DNA of 19,560 nt from assembly GCA_035552275.1 (NCBI GenBank), contig DASZLR010000008.1, forward strand, positions 1 to 19,560, read 5' to 3'. This DNA comes from DASVLX01 sp035552275. GTDB lineage: Bacteria; Actinomycetota; Actinomycetes; Mycobacteriales; Pseudonocardiaceae. Below are positions 9,401 to 16,177 of the stretch, piece by piece (position 1 is the stretch's first letter; every line of letters starts with the position of its first letter). The notes under the pieces are model-generated. The model searched no databases. It saw only the letters and a list, made by a program, of their open reading frames with translations, and was not told the DNA's origin. The position numbers and the translations under genes are program-made.

Positions 9401-10195
9401 GGCAGCGGCTGCCGCATCGAGCTTGTCGGCCGCACCGATCCTGGTGATCCCGAGCATCCGGCCACCGCGTCCGCCGCCGACCTCGCCGCGCTACGAGCCG
9501 CGTTGGCTGATCTCGGCCACACCGAGCCGGCCGAGATCGAGCAGTCGGCCCGGCGGATCATGGCGCGTCGAGAGGTCGACGCCACTCTGGCCGAGTTGGA
9601 GAGGTCCGGCAGTGTTGCGCGCTACCACACCGTCGACGTTCGAGACGGCCAGGCGCTTCGACAGTTGGTCAAGCAGCTCTACGCCGAGCACGGCCGGATC
9701 GACGCGGTGGTCTATGCCGCCGGCGTGATCGAGGACCGATCGATCGCCGACAAGGACGCCGAGTCCTTCGCGCGGGTTTTCGGTACCAAAGCTGACGGTT
9801 GTGCGACCCTGCTGGCCGAACTGGCCGAACTACCCGAGGTGCCCGGATTCGTGGTGCTGTTCGGCAGCATCGCCGCGGTCACCGGAAACCGGGGCCAGGC
9901 CGACTACGCCGCCGGCAACGACGCATTGGAGAGACTCGGCACCGTATGGGCTGTCGATACGGGACGGCGGGCGCTGACCGTCCACTGGGGACCATGGGCT
10001 CCCGGCTCGGACCATGGCGGCATGGTGGGCGCCGAACTCGCCCGCGACTACGTTCGTCGGGGTATCGAACTGATCGATCCCGATGCCGGTGTCGCCGGTC
10101 TGATCCGCGAGCTCGCCTTCGGCCCGCCCCAACTGCGCTCGGTCGTCTACACCGCTGCGACTTCGTTGGCCCGGCAACCCCTCGATGAGCGGTGA
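3410..10195 (+). CDS. Iterative type I PKS/PUFA-like synthase, NPD-NPD-KS-AT-ACP-KR
   Basis: The synthase has 2261 residues. Start ATG 3410 has GGAG five bases upstream; GTG 3404 or 3407 are alternatives. Two TIM barrels of the nitronate-monooxygenase/PfaD enoyl-reductase type come first: ~10-235 (NEAGGR, Arg138 where the second has His) and ~305-560 (GGHVGPR, His443). KS follows (~670-1110) with Cys860 in DAACAAS, His995 in EAHGTGT and His1035 in GHTKCAAG. AT (~1230-1520) has GQGSQ, Ser1319 in GHSYGE and His1426 in AFHTP, favouring malonyl-CoA. ACP has Ser1716 in the PUFA-type motif LSIDSIKRTE. KR (~1760-2250) has a structural half, then GGARGIT near 1980, Ser2153 and Tyr2166. All catalytic residues are present, so it should extend, ketoreduce and perhaps enoyl-reduce a chain iteratively, with dehydration supplied by the next protein. 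It lacks an internal DH, a chain-length factor and a thioesterase. Confidence 0.93.
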   Translation: MEVRRRERDLVIGISPLGKPSARLCASVSGCGGLGILDLGAGDQAARTELELALRWTTGPIGVRVSAGCGLGYSDLAAEFGAHSDRLDTVVLGWGARWTIEDITQRVLVEVTTLDEALRAAASGADGLIARGNEAGGRVSEFGSFVLLQRLLADNAIQLPVWLCGGIGPHTAAAAVTGGAAGVVLDTQLALLPEMDLPAETAAVIAASDGTDTTNLARHRVLATRRGTNPQVVTEASLHVALLETESPGSPWLPVGQDAGLASRFATDFGTVARSVRAVRGAIVDSLDGAEFSVLAPGSALATALGVDLPVVQGPMTRVSDQAGFAASVSKQGALPFIALALATKEQTTGMLRQTKAALGDRPWGVGILGFAPEEVRAAQLAVVHEIRPAAALIAGGHPGQAKALEDVGISTFLHVASPGLLSQFLDAGARKFVFEGAECGGHVGPRSSFSLWETQLGVIEEYLGNGGAAAELQLLFAGGVHDPRSAAMVSALTRSLARRGVSVGVLMGTGYLFTEEAVEYGAVRPVFQQQAVAAKTTALLETAPGHATRCLPSPFVDTFVARREELIASGIPSREVWAELEALNIGRLRIASKGRRRDGAGLVDVTDAGQLADGLFMAGQVAALRSSVTTVAALHEGVSTGAETFRSARNEVLRAELGIARPVAQPAPQPLDVAIVGMAGVFPGAPDLDSFWANIVGNVDSVTEVPAHRWDPTTYYAQGGGRSGLKTPSKWGGFLPEIPFDALRFGIPPATLAAIEPVQLLALEVSARAIADAGYADGGFDRSRTSVVFGAEAGSDLANATILRTMLPGYVDTIPADLDEQLPNLTEDSFPGALVNVIAGRIANRLDLGGANFTVDAACAASLAALDVACKELVGGTSDMVLCGGADLHNGIHDYLMFSSVGALSATGRCRTFDESADGIALGEGVACVVLKRLADAERDGDRIYAVVTGIGAASDGKSLGLTAPRPEGQRRALERAYHAAGCSPADVGLVEAHGTGTVVGDRTELTTLNEVFLGAGAAPGSCTLGSVKSQIGHTKCAAGLAGLIKSALAVHRGVRPPTASVSKPNPAWRAETSPFVFRADAVPWPAAPAQRIAGVSAFGFGGTNFHAVLRGHPSAELLRHGLPEWPVELFTFRGSDEQAVHAEVTWLRDLIASNDQHGRPLRLRDLAHAAAGRADRGPAPVALALLAKDTDELDELLAAALAGESDPARGIFVAVPRPSALPGKLAVVFPGQGSQYPGMLADLFVAFPELQRLASSSDAVAAAMFPPSAFDIAARQDQRDRLRDTAIAQPALGIAGLAVHHLLSRLAITPDMMAGHSYGELVALAAAGSFGPRALAELSAARAAAIVAASGDDPGAMAAVSAGPDAVRQVLADAGLTDAVVLANYNAPRQLVISGPTALIEQALPALRDAGLSAKKLPVACAFHTPALGAASARFVETLAGSRIETPRIPVWSNQTAQRYPSRPDAVRAGLAAQISAPVRFVEQIEAMYADGARVFFEAGPGRVLGRLVTAILGDRQHSVVSCEGQAGSGLRGFLAAVAQLAVAGVELRTGWLTSGRGVVDVSRAVAAPRPGWVVDGQLVRTVDGMPVPGGVRPARRIREMSMSPEPAGHGPLERDGRDTVVAEFLRAGRELVAAQRDVVLGFLGAPPAAIPATPALAAIERPMLAAEPVPPEPTAPAVDGLTTVIALIAQRTGYPVELIDPDLDLEADLSIDSIKRTELAGELCVRFGRNATDSRFDELVRARTARTMADWFGESDGPTAAPDAPAEAAFVGVAPQRFVQWLVDADVETPVDASAVLVGRHFVLIGGEHELTDAVAARLGADGALTTVTAGAVPADAPIDGVIFLDALRSGAEYVLPAAFSTFRSVLGQAPRWLLAVAPENTTRAAGLRGLFRSIALEYPNTTSRLVEVASTIPVEAIATIIRTELLVDTNQPVVVVDDDQRRRVFELIATDLDAPAQDISADVASTGLNQDSVLLLVGGARGITAQVAGALAAGSGCRIELVGRTDPGDPEHPATASAADLAALRAALADLGHTEPAEIEQSARRIMARREVDATLAELERSGSVARYHTVDVRDGQALRQLVKQLYAEHGRIDAVVYAAGVIEDRSIADKDAESFARVFGTKADGCATLLAELAELPEVPGFVVLFGSIAAVTGNRGQADYAAGNDALERLGTVWAVDTGRRALTVHWGPWAPGSDHGGMVGAELARDYVRRGIELIDPDAGVAGLIRELAFGPPQLRSVVYTAATSLARQPLDER
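8209..8224 (+). promoter_or_regulatory. Internal ribosome-binding site and in-frame ATG within the synthase gene
   Basis: AAGGGAG at 8209-8215 is followed by in-frame ATG codons at 8216 and 8222, the second at 6-nt spacing, ideal for initiation. It falls exactly in the linker between AT and ACP. Translation from 8222 would give a separate ACP-KR protein of 657 residues. It may be functional or a scar of a former gene boundary. Confidence 0.35.
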
Positions 10196-12981
10196 TGGCG
10201 AACTCCATGGCCCGGGTCCGGGAACCCGAGCGGATACTGCGGCTCGCCGCAGGGAGTCGTGACGAGCTACTTAAGCTGCTGGCCGCGGCGACCCCGGACT
10301 CATCCGAACTGGTCGATGGCGGCCCCGCCTTTCGGCTTGGCATCGTCGACCCGACGGCGAAACGGCTCACCTTGGCGCGCAAGGTCGTCGACGGCGGCAA
10401 GCACTGGCGGGGCCGCAACGATGTCTGGTTCAGCCCGGCGCCGCTACTCACCGCTCCCGGTGCCGGTATCGCCTTCCTCTTCCCCGGACTGGAAGCAGAC
10501 TTCGCGCCCCAGATCGCCGATGTCGCCGACTGGCTCGGCGTGCCGACCCCGAAACTCGATGATTCCTCGATCGGTCGACATGCCGAGAGCCTGAGCGCCG
10601 TCGGCAGGTTGTTGGCACGGGCGTTGGGCAAACTCGCGGTGCGGCCGGACGCCGTCGCCGGGCACAGCGTCGGTGAATGGGTGGCGATGATCGTCGGTGG
10701 CATCTTCTCCGGCACCGAATTCGACGAGATGCTCACCAGCACCGATCTGGATGCCATTCGGGTCCCGGGAGTCCAGTTCGCGGTGCTCGGCTGCGGTGTC
10801 GACCAGGTCAGTGCGGAACTGGCCGGACGAGCCGGGTTGGTGATATCGCACGACAACTCGACCAACCAGACGATCGCCTGCGGACCGGATGCCGCGATCG
10901 CCGAACTGGTCGACACCTTCCGCGAGCAGGGGACGATCTGCCAGATCCTGCCGTTCCGTTCCGGATTCCACACTCCTACGCTCAAGCCGTATCTGGCCGC
11001 GTTCGAGGCCGGTGTCCCGAGTCTGCGCATCGCCGACGCCCTGATGCCGGTCTGGTCGGCCACCACCGCGCGGCCGTTTCCGGCAGATACCGAGGCGATC
11101 CGCCGATTGTGTGTTCGCCACCTACTCGAACCGGTCCGTTTCCGGGACACGGTCAAGGCCATGTACGCCGCAGGAACCAGGGTCTTCGTCCAGGTCGGCG
11201 CGGGTCAGCTCGGGTCGCTGATCGATGACACGCTGGCCGACGTCGAGCACCTGACCGTGGCCGCGAACTCCGCGCACCGAGGCGGCATCGACCAGCTACG
11301 CAGGTTGGCCACCGCGCTGTGGGTCGAAGGCGCCACCCCGGACTTCGACGCGCTCGAACCGGGTAACGACGTTCTGCGCCTCATCAAACCTATCCACATA
11401 GGACATACAGCGTCGGCTCCCGCCATGCCGGCCACGTCCGTCTCCGGAGTCGGTGTCGCCGAGCCACTGATCCGGTTGCGAGAGCTGGGCACCCGGCTCC
11501 CGGTCGCGCGGGAATTCGCCGCTCTACTCGACGATGTGGCCGGCTCGGTGGCGACCGTACTCGACGCCAGCAGCCGCACGGTACGGCCGTCGGTGGTCGG
11601 CACCAGCCTTTCGGTGTCCACCGCCACCATGCCCTACCTGCTCGATCACTGTTTCGTGCCGCAACGGGCCGACTGGCCAAGCGTCGCCGACCGCAGGCCG
11701 GTGATGCCGGCGACGACCATCCTCGCTCAGCTGATGGAACTGGCCGAGAAAAATGCGCAGGGACAGCTGGCCGTCGGGGTCGAGGACCTCAGGTTTGATC
11801 GTTGGCTGGTCGCCGAGCCCGCTGTCGAGGTGGCAGTACAGGTGCGCCGCGTCGGCCCGGACCGGATGCGGGTCGCCCTCGGTGACTATGCCGAGGGCGT
11901 GGTGCTGCTCGGCCGGGACTACCCGGCCGACATCACCGTTGCCTGGCAACTGGAGACGGACGAGCGAGCACCGGCCCTGTCCGCCGATGCACTCTACCGC
12001 CAGCGGTGGATGTTCCATGGTCGGCAATTCCAGGTGATCACGGCCTCCACCGCCATTTCCGACGGCGGGATCCGCGGCGAGCTCACCGTGCCGACCGCAC
12101 CAGGGGCGCTGTTGGACGGCGTCGGCCAACTGCTCGGCCAGTGGTTGGTGGAGACGCACCCGGCCCGGTGGATCGCGTTTCCCATACGCATCCGCCAGGT
12201 CCGCCAGCACGCGGCGGTGCCACCGGCCGGGACCAGGGTCGCGTGTTCGGTCCGGGTTCGGGCCCTGACCGAGGACACCGTGGAAGCCGATGCCAGGCTG
12301 ACCTGCGGCGGCCGACCGCTGATGTCGATCTCCGGCTGGTGCGACCGCCGGTTCGACAGCGCGGAGCGCGGCGCTGCCGTGCACCGATTCCCTGAGCACA
12401 ACACACTGTCCGAACAGCGAGCCGGTGGCTGGTGGCTCATGGTCGAGAGTTCTCCGAGTCTCGCCTCGCGCGAATTCTATCTGCGCAAGTATCTCGGCGG
12501 TCCGGAACACCAGGAGTACGAGGACTGTGCCCCGCGCGAGCGCCGTGAGTGGTTGCTGCGGCGGATCGTGATCAAGGACGCGGTCCGCGGATGGCTCTGG
12601 GAGCACGGCTTCGGCCCGGTGTTCCCGGCCGAGATAGCGGTCGGCGTCGACGACTCGGGGCACACCAGGGTGACCGGCCGGCATGGGTTGCTGCTGCCCG
12701 GGCTCAGCGTCGCCGTCGCGGCGTCGCAGCGGATCGCGGTTGCGCTCGTCGCCGAAACGAACGGATCCGGTCCACGAAACGCGATCCAGCTCGTCGAAAC
12801 CCTTGCCGCCGCTGGATCGGACCGCGACACCGTCAGCGAGGTCGTCCGGCGACGACTCATCGAGCGGCTGCACGTCGAGACCGGACGGCGGCCATCGTCG
12901 CCGGTGCACACCGAAGCCATCGCCGACCCGGCCGGTCTGCCGGCTCGGCGCTATGTCGTCGCCTGGACCAGTGGCGAGTGA
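10192..12981 (+). CDS. AT-DH-PPTase protein (PfaB-like acyltransferase, dehydratase, phosphopantetheinyl transferase)
   Basis: The 929-residue protein overlaps the synthase stop (GTGATGG), so translation is coupled; ATG 10195 is an equally good start. Residues ~80-380 are an acyltransferase with Ser159 in GHSVGEW and His260 in FHTP, but the usual GQGSQ is replaced by FPGLEAD. Residues ~475-720 are a double-hotdog dehydratase: His486 in LLDHCFVPQ, PVMPATT, and Asp642 in LLDGVGQLL, the expected His/Asp pair removing water from 3-hydroxyacyl-ACP. Residues ~745-870 resemble a 4'-phosphopantetheinyl transferase, with Lys795-Asp796 in IVIKDAVRG, a variant of the KEA motif, and a hydrophobic LSVAVAAS strand. 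It would supply dehydration and carrier activation, and perhaps starter loading, to the synthase. The PPTase assignment is weaker than the AT and DH ones because the N-terminal metal-binding half is not clear. Confidence 0.88.
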   Translation: MMANSMARVREPERILRLAAGSRDELLKLLAAATPDSSELVDGGPAFRLGIVDPTAKRLTLARKVVDGGKHWRGRNDVWFSPAPLLTAPGAGIAFLFPGLEADFAPQIADVADWLGVPTPKLDDSSIGRHAESLSAVGRLLARALGKLAVRPDAVAGHSVGEWVAMIVGGIFSGTEFDEMLTSTDLDAIRVPGVQFAVLGCGVDQVSAELAGRAGLVISHDNSTNQTIACGPDAAIAELVDTFREQGTICQILPFRSGFHTPTLKPYLAAFEAGVPSLRIADALMPVWSATTARPFPADTEAIRRLCVRHLLEPVRFRDTVKAMYAAGTRVFVQVGAGQLGSLIDDTLADVEHLTVAANSAHRGGIDQLRRLATALWVEGATPDFDALEPGNDVLRLIKPIHIGHTASAPAMPATSVSGVGVAEPLIRLRELGTRLPVAREFAALLDDVAGSVATVLDASSRTVRPSVVGTSLSVSTATMPYLLDHCFVPQRADWPSVADRRPVMPATTILAQLMELAEKNAQGQLAVGVEDLRFDRWLVAEPAVEVAVQVRRVGPDRMRVALGDYAEGVVLLGRDYPADITVAWQLETDERAPALSADALYRQRWMFHGRQFQVITASTAISDGGIRGELTVPTAPGALLDGVGQLLGQWLVETHPARWIAFPIRIRQVRQHAAVPPAGTRVACSVRVRALTEDTVEADARLTCGGRPLMSISGWCDRRFDSAERGAAVHRFPEHNTLSEQRAGGWWLMVESSPSLASREFYLRKYLGGPEHQEYEDCAPRERREWLLRRIVIKDAVRGWLWEHGFGPVFPAEIAVGVDDSGHTRVTGRHGLLLPGLSVAVAASQRIAVALVAETNGSGPRNAIQLVETLAAAGSDRDTVSEVVRRRLIERLHVETGRRPSSPVHTEAIADPAGLPARRYVVAWTSGE

Positions 12982-13007
12982 CGCATCAAGCTGAAGGAGA
13001 CGCTCCA

Positions 13008-13322
13008 GTGACCAACTCTCATGTGCCGTCGCCAGCGGCCGCGCTCGGCGCGATTCGAGTCATCCTGATCAAGGTGCTCGGCGACTACGTCCTCGACGAC
13101 GTCGAGATCAACGCCGAGATGTCGTTGACCGCTGACCTCGGGCTGGAAAGCATCGACCTGATCACCGTCGGCGCCATGCTCGCCGAACGCTATGGTCGTC
13201 GGCTCAATCTGGCCGCGTTCCTGGCCGAGATGGATATCGACGACGTGATCGCGTTGACGGTCGGCACCCTGGTCGAGTTCGTGGTGGACGGGTTGGCACC
13301 CGGCCTCGCAGCGGAGCGCTGA
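13008..13322 (+). CDS. Free-standing acyl carrier protein
   Basis: The protein has 104 residues. GTG 13008 is preceded by AAGGAGA about nine bases upstream, and the gene begins 26 nt after the AT-DH-PPTase stop. The four-helix ACP pattern is clear: acidic, with the phosphopantetheine serine Ser48 in LGLESIDLI and a conserved hydrophobic third helix. Its motif (GLES) differs from the PUFA-type DSIK of the ACP inside the synthase, so it probably has a different partner: loading a starter, accepting the finished chain for the hydrolase, or interacting with the separate AT. The PPTase domain just upstream would be expected to activate it. Confidence 0.92.
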   Translation: MTNSHVPSPAAALGAIRVILIKVLGDYVLDDVEINAEMSLTADLGLESIDLITVGAMLAERYGRRLNLAAFLAEMDIDDVIALTVGTLVEFVVDGLAPGLAAER

Positions 13323-13325
13323 CCA

Positions 13326-14147
13326 ATGGCGGTGGCGATCGTCAACGACGTGCTCACCCACTACGAGCACATGCCGGCCCGGCCCAGCACGGGGCGCACG
13401 GCGCCGAAGGTGGTCTGCGTTCATGGTCTCGGCTATGACAGCCTGGCCAGCTTCTACCTGACGCTGGCCGCGCCACTGGCGGAAGCGGGCGTCGATGTGC
13501 TCACCTACGACCTGCGTGGCCACGGCCGCTCGCAGCGGCCGGCCACCGGCTACCGCCTCGGCGATTTCGTCGACGATCTCCGTTCGCTGCTGGACATGAT
13601 GGTCGGTACCGAACCGGTTCATCTGGTCGGCAACTCCTTCGGCGGCACGATCGCGTTCAGCCTGGCCGTGCGGTACCCGGAACGGGTGCGCAGCATCGTG
13701 TCCATCGAGTCGGAACCGGCGACCGAGGTCTGGTCGGCGAAGATGGGCCGAACGTTTCGCAACACGGTCGACGCCATGTCCGACGAGGCCAATCTCGCCT
13801 GGATCACTGAGACATTCGGCAGCCACTACGCACGACTGACCAGAGCCGCGGCCGCGGTGATCCGCTCGACCACGATCGTCGAGGAGGTCGCCGACGGCCC
13901 ACTGCTGGACGAGCAGGCACTGTCGTCGATCCGGTGTCCGGTGTTGGCCATTCTCGGCGGTGAGGGGTTTCAATGCGACGATCTCGGCGCCGTCGAAGCG
14001 ATGCTGCCCGACTGCCGCACCGAGGTGATCGACGGCCAGAACCATTCGGTTTTGGTGGAACGCCACCAGCTCGTCCGCAAGCTGCTGCTGGGCTGGCTCG
14101 CCGAGCACGATCCGGTCGGGCTGCTCGCGGACGGAGCGCGGCCTTGA
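13326..14147 (+). CDS. Alpha/beta hydrolase, probable chain-releasing thioesterase
   Basis: This 273-residue alpha/beta hydrolase starts 3 nt after the ACP stop, using a GGAG inside the ACP gene. It shows the HGLG oxyanion segment near 37-40, the YDLRGHGRS strand, the nucleophile elbow GNSFGG with Ser104, and the catalytic His240 in GQNHSVL. The acid is probably in the GFQCDD segment near 218, where the common GxxD form is altered. The ACP neighbour suggests release of the acyl chain from the carrier as free acid, ester or lactone; a role as ester hydrolase on a tailored product is possible. There is no signal peptide, so it should be cytoplasmic. Confidence 0.88.
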   Translation: MAVAIVNDVLTHYEHMPARPSTGRTAPKVVCVHGLGYDSLASFYLTLAAPLAEAGVDVLTYDLRGHGRSQRPATGYRLGDFVDDLRSLLDMMVGTEPVHLVGNSFGGTIAFSLAVRYPERVRSIVSIESEPATEVWSAKMGRTFRNTVDAMSDEANLAWITETFGSHYARLTRAAAAVIRSTTIVEEVADGPLLDEQALSSIRCPVLAILGGEGFQCDDLGAVEAMLPDCRTEVIDGQNHSVLVERHQLVRKLLLGWLAEHDPVGLLADGARP

Positions 14148-15298
14148 GCAGGTTCCTGTTCGTGGTGCCGCCGTTCCTCGGCCATGTCAATCCGGTGCTG
14201 GCGGTGGCCGACGAACTCGCCAGGCATGGCCACGAGGTGGCGTGGGCCGGAGACTGTGGCGTATTGGACCGCGTGGTGCTGCCGTGGACGAGCGTGTACC
14301 ACTGCGAAACGCCCGCCACCTCGGCTCGGCCGCCCGCCCTGCGTGGCTTCGCCGCGTTGAAGTTCCTCTGGGAACAGTCACTGATTCCACTCGCGACCGC
14401 GATGCTGCCCGGCGTACTGGAGGCGGTGGCGGAATTTCGACCCGATATCGTGGTCGCCGACCAGCAGGCCCTTGCCGGCGCTCTCGCGGCCGAGCGGCTC
14501 CGCCTGCCGTGGGCAACCTCGGCGACAACCTCGGCCGAACTGACCGATCCGCTTGGCGACCTGCCGAAGGTCCGCGAGTGGTTGACCGGGTTGCTGAAGG
14601 AACTGTCGACGGCCAACCACTGCCCGTCTACCGTGGACCTGAGATTCTCCCCTCACCTTGTCCTGGCGTTCACCACAACGGCGTTGCTCGGCGAACCGGC
14701 CCGGCTACCCGATTCGGTGTGCTTCGTCGGCCCGGCGCGGGTCGAGCACGACGTTGCCCCGCTGCCCTGGCAGGCGCTGGATCCGCACCGTCCGCTGGTA
14801 TTCGTCAGTCTCGGCACGGCGAACGCCGATGCCGGCGAGCGGTTCCTGGTTGAGACCGTCGAGGCCCTGCGCCGCAGGCCCGATCTCCAGGCCGTCGTCG
14901 TCGATCCGACCGGTGCGGTGCTGGGCGCGCCGAAACAGGTGATCGTGCGTGGGCGGGTGGCGCAGCTGGCGGTACTCGCCAGGGCGAACGTCGTGGTCTG
15001 CCACGCGGGCCACAACACCGTGTGCGAGGCGCTCGGCCACGGCGTTCCGCTGGTGGTCGCGCCGATCCGCGACGACCAGCCGATCATCGCCGACCAGGTG
15101 ACCAGCGTCGGGGCGGCCGTGCGGTTGCGGTTCGACCACGCAAGGGCCGAGCACATCGGCAGCGCGATCGACACCGTGCTCACCGAACCCTCCTACCGCG
15201 CCAATGCTCAACGCGTCCAGCGATCGTTTCAGATGGCTGGCGGGGCGGTCTCCGCCGCCTGGGAGCTGACCAGACTGGCCAAATCTGCTCGCGCCTGA
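14144..15298 (+). CDS. GT1-family glycosyltransferase (macrolide/CrtX type)
   Basis: The protein has 384 residues. TTG 14144 overlaps the hydrolase stop by 4 nt (TTGA), and an alignable N-terminus begins exactly there: FLFVVPPFLGHVNP with His14, the catalytic-base position in this GT-B family. The C-terminal nucleotide-sugar domain has VSLGTA, then CHAGHNTVCEALGHGVP with His287, and a DDQP segment, corresponding to the family HGGxNT...E and DQ motifs, with Ala in place of one Gly. It should transfer a sugar from UDP- or dTDP-sugar to a hydroxyl or carboxyl of a lipophilic acceptor. As last gene of the synthase operon it most likely glycosylates the polyketide or fatty product. No sugar-biosynthesis genes are in view, so a common cellular sugar donor is plausible. 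Confidence 0.92.
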   Translation: MSRFLFVVPPFLGHVNPVLAVADELARHGHEVAWAGDCGVLDRVVLPWTSVYHCETPATSARPPALRGFAALKFLWEQSLIPLATAMLPGVLEAVAEFRPDIVVADQQALAGALAAERLRLPWATSATTSAELTDPLGDLPKVREWLTGLLKELSTANHCPSTVDLRFSPHLVLAFTTTALLGEPARLPDSVCFVGPARVEHDVAPLPWQALDPHRPLVFVSLGTANADAGERFLVETVEALRRRPDLQAVVVDPTGAVLGAPKQVIVRGRVAQLAVLARANVVVCHAGHNTVCEALGHGVPLVVAPIRDDQPIIADQVTSVGAAVRLRFDHARAEHIGSAIDTVLTEPSYRANAQRVQRSFQMAGGAVSAAWELTRLAKSARA

Positions 15299-15304
15299 GC
15301 CCTG

Positions 15305-16177
15305 TCATCGGGTACGCCGGAAGTTTCGGGCCGCGCCCGCCGCGCCGAGAACCGCAAGGGCGACGACGATACCGATCGCGGTGGCCAGGGCGGAAGCCGC
15401 GGGCGCGCCCGCGGTCAGCGCCCGGGTCGCGTTGATGGCATAGGTCAACGGATTGACCGTGGACAGCACCCGTAACCACCCCGGCATGGCGGCCACCGGC
15501 ATGTAGGCGCTCGAACCGAACATCAGCGGAAACATCACGATGAACGAGACCGCCTGCATGGTCTCGGCTTTGCGCTGCCAGGTGGCGATCGCCACGAACA
15601 GCCACCCGAGACCCCAGCCGACCAGCACCGCGAGTCCGAGCGCCGTGGCGATGCCGGCGAACCCGGCCGGACGGAAATCCAGGAACAGCACCGCCGCGAC
15701 GACCGCGACCGTGAGTTGCACGGCCAGCCGAAGCGCGTCGGAGAGGGTACGAGCGACCAGGACGGCGAACATGCTGATCGGCATGGCGCGCAAGCGGCCG
15801 ATGAACCCGGTGTAGATCTCGGCGAGCACGCCGACCCCGGAACTCATCGCGGTGGTGACCGCGATGTTGATCAGTGTCGCCGGCATCAGGAAGTTGATGT
15901 AGCCCCGGTACTGGACAACGCCCGGCAGCGTGCCGATCCTGCTGAAGACCTGACTGAACAGCAGCAGCATCACCACCGGTTGCAGCAGGCCGAAGAAGAC
16001 AAGCCGGTAATCGCCGAAGGCGGTACGCAGCGACCGTCCGGTCAACACCGCGACCTGGGTGCCGAAACCGCAGGCCCCCCACCGCTCACCAACAGCCTGC
16101 CGGTTCGGTGCGGCGGCTTGGACTTCCGGCCTTGGCCGGGGATCGCGCTTGACGATGTCGGCCCGGTGGCGGTTCAC
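15305..16177 (-). CDS. ABC-2 type transporter permease (DrrB-like)
   Basis: This 290-residue integral membrane protein starts at GTG 16177, overlapping the ATPase stop by 4 nt (GTGA). After a ~45-residue basic cytoplasmic tail come about six hydrophobic segments: LVFFGLLQPVVMLLLF near 60-75, the LMPATLINIAV region, two around 145-185 and two near the C-terminus. The FGSSAYMPVAAMPGW and NPLTYAINATRAL motifs are typical of daunorubicin-resistance-type permeases. With the ATPase it should export the cluster product or confer self-resistance. It converges with the glycosyltransferase with only 6 bp between the stops. One Leu codon (15475-15473) is TTA. Confidence 0.93.
   Translation of the reverse strand: MNRHRADIVKRDPRPRPEVQAAAPNRQAVGERWGACGFGTQVAVLTGRSLRTAFGDYRLVFFGLLQPVVMLLLFSQVFSRIGTLPGVVQYRGYINFLMPATLINIAVTTAMSSGVGVLAEIYTGFIGRLRAMPISMFAVLVARTLSDALRLAVQLTVAVVAAVLFLDFRPAGFAGIATALGLAVLVGWGLGWLFVAIATWQRKAETMQAVSFIVMFPLMFGSSAYMPVAAMPGWLRVLSTVNPLTYAINATRALTAGAPAASALATAIGIVVALAVLGAAGAARNFRRTR

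Noticed and set aside
12951..14108. 385-codon minus-strand frame across ACP and hydrolase
   Set aside because: Antisense to two genes with clear catalytic motifs; no homology visible.
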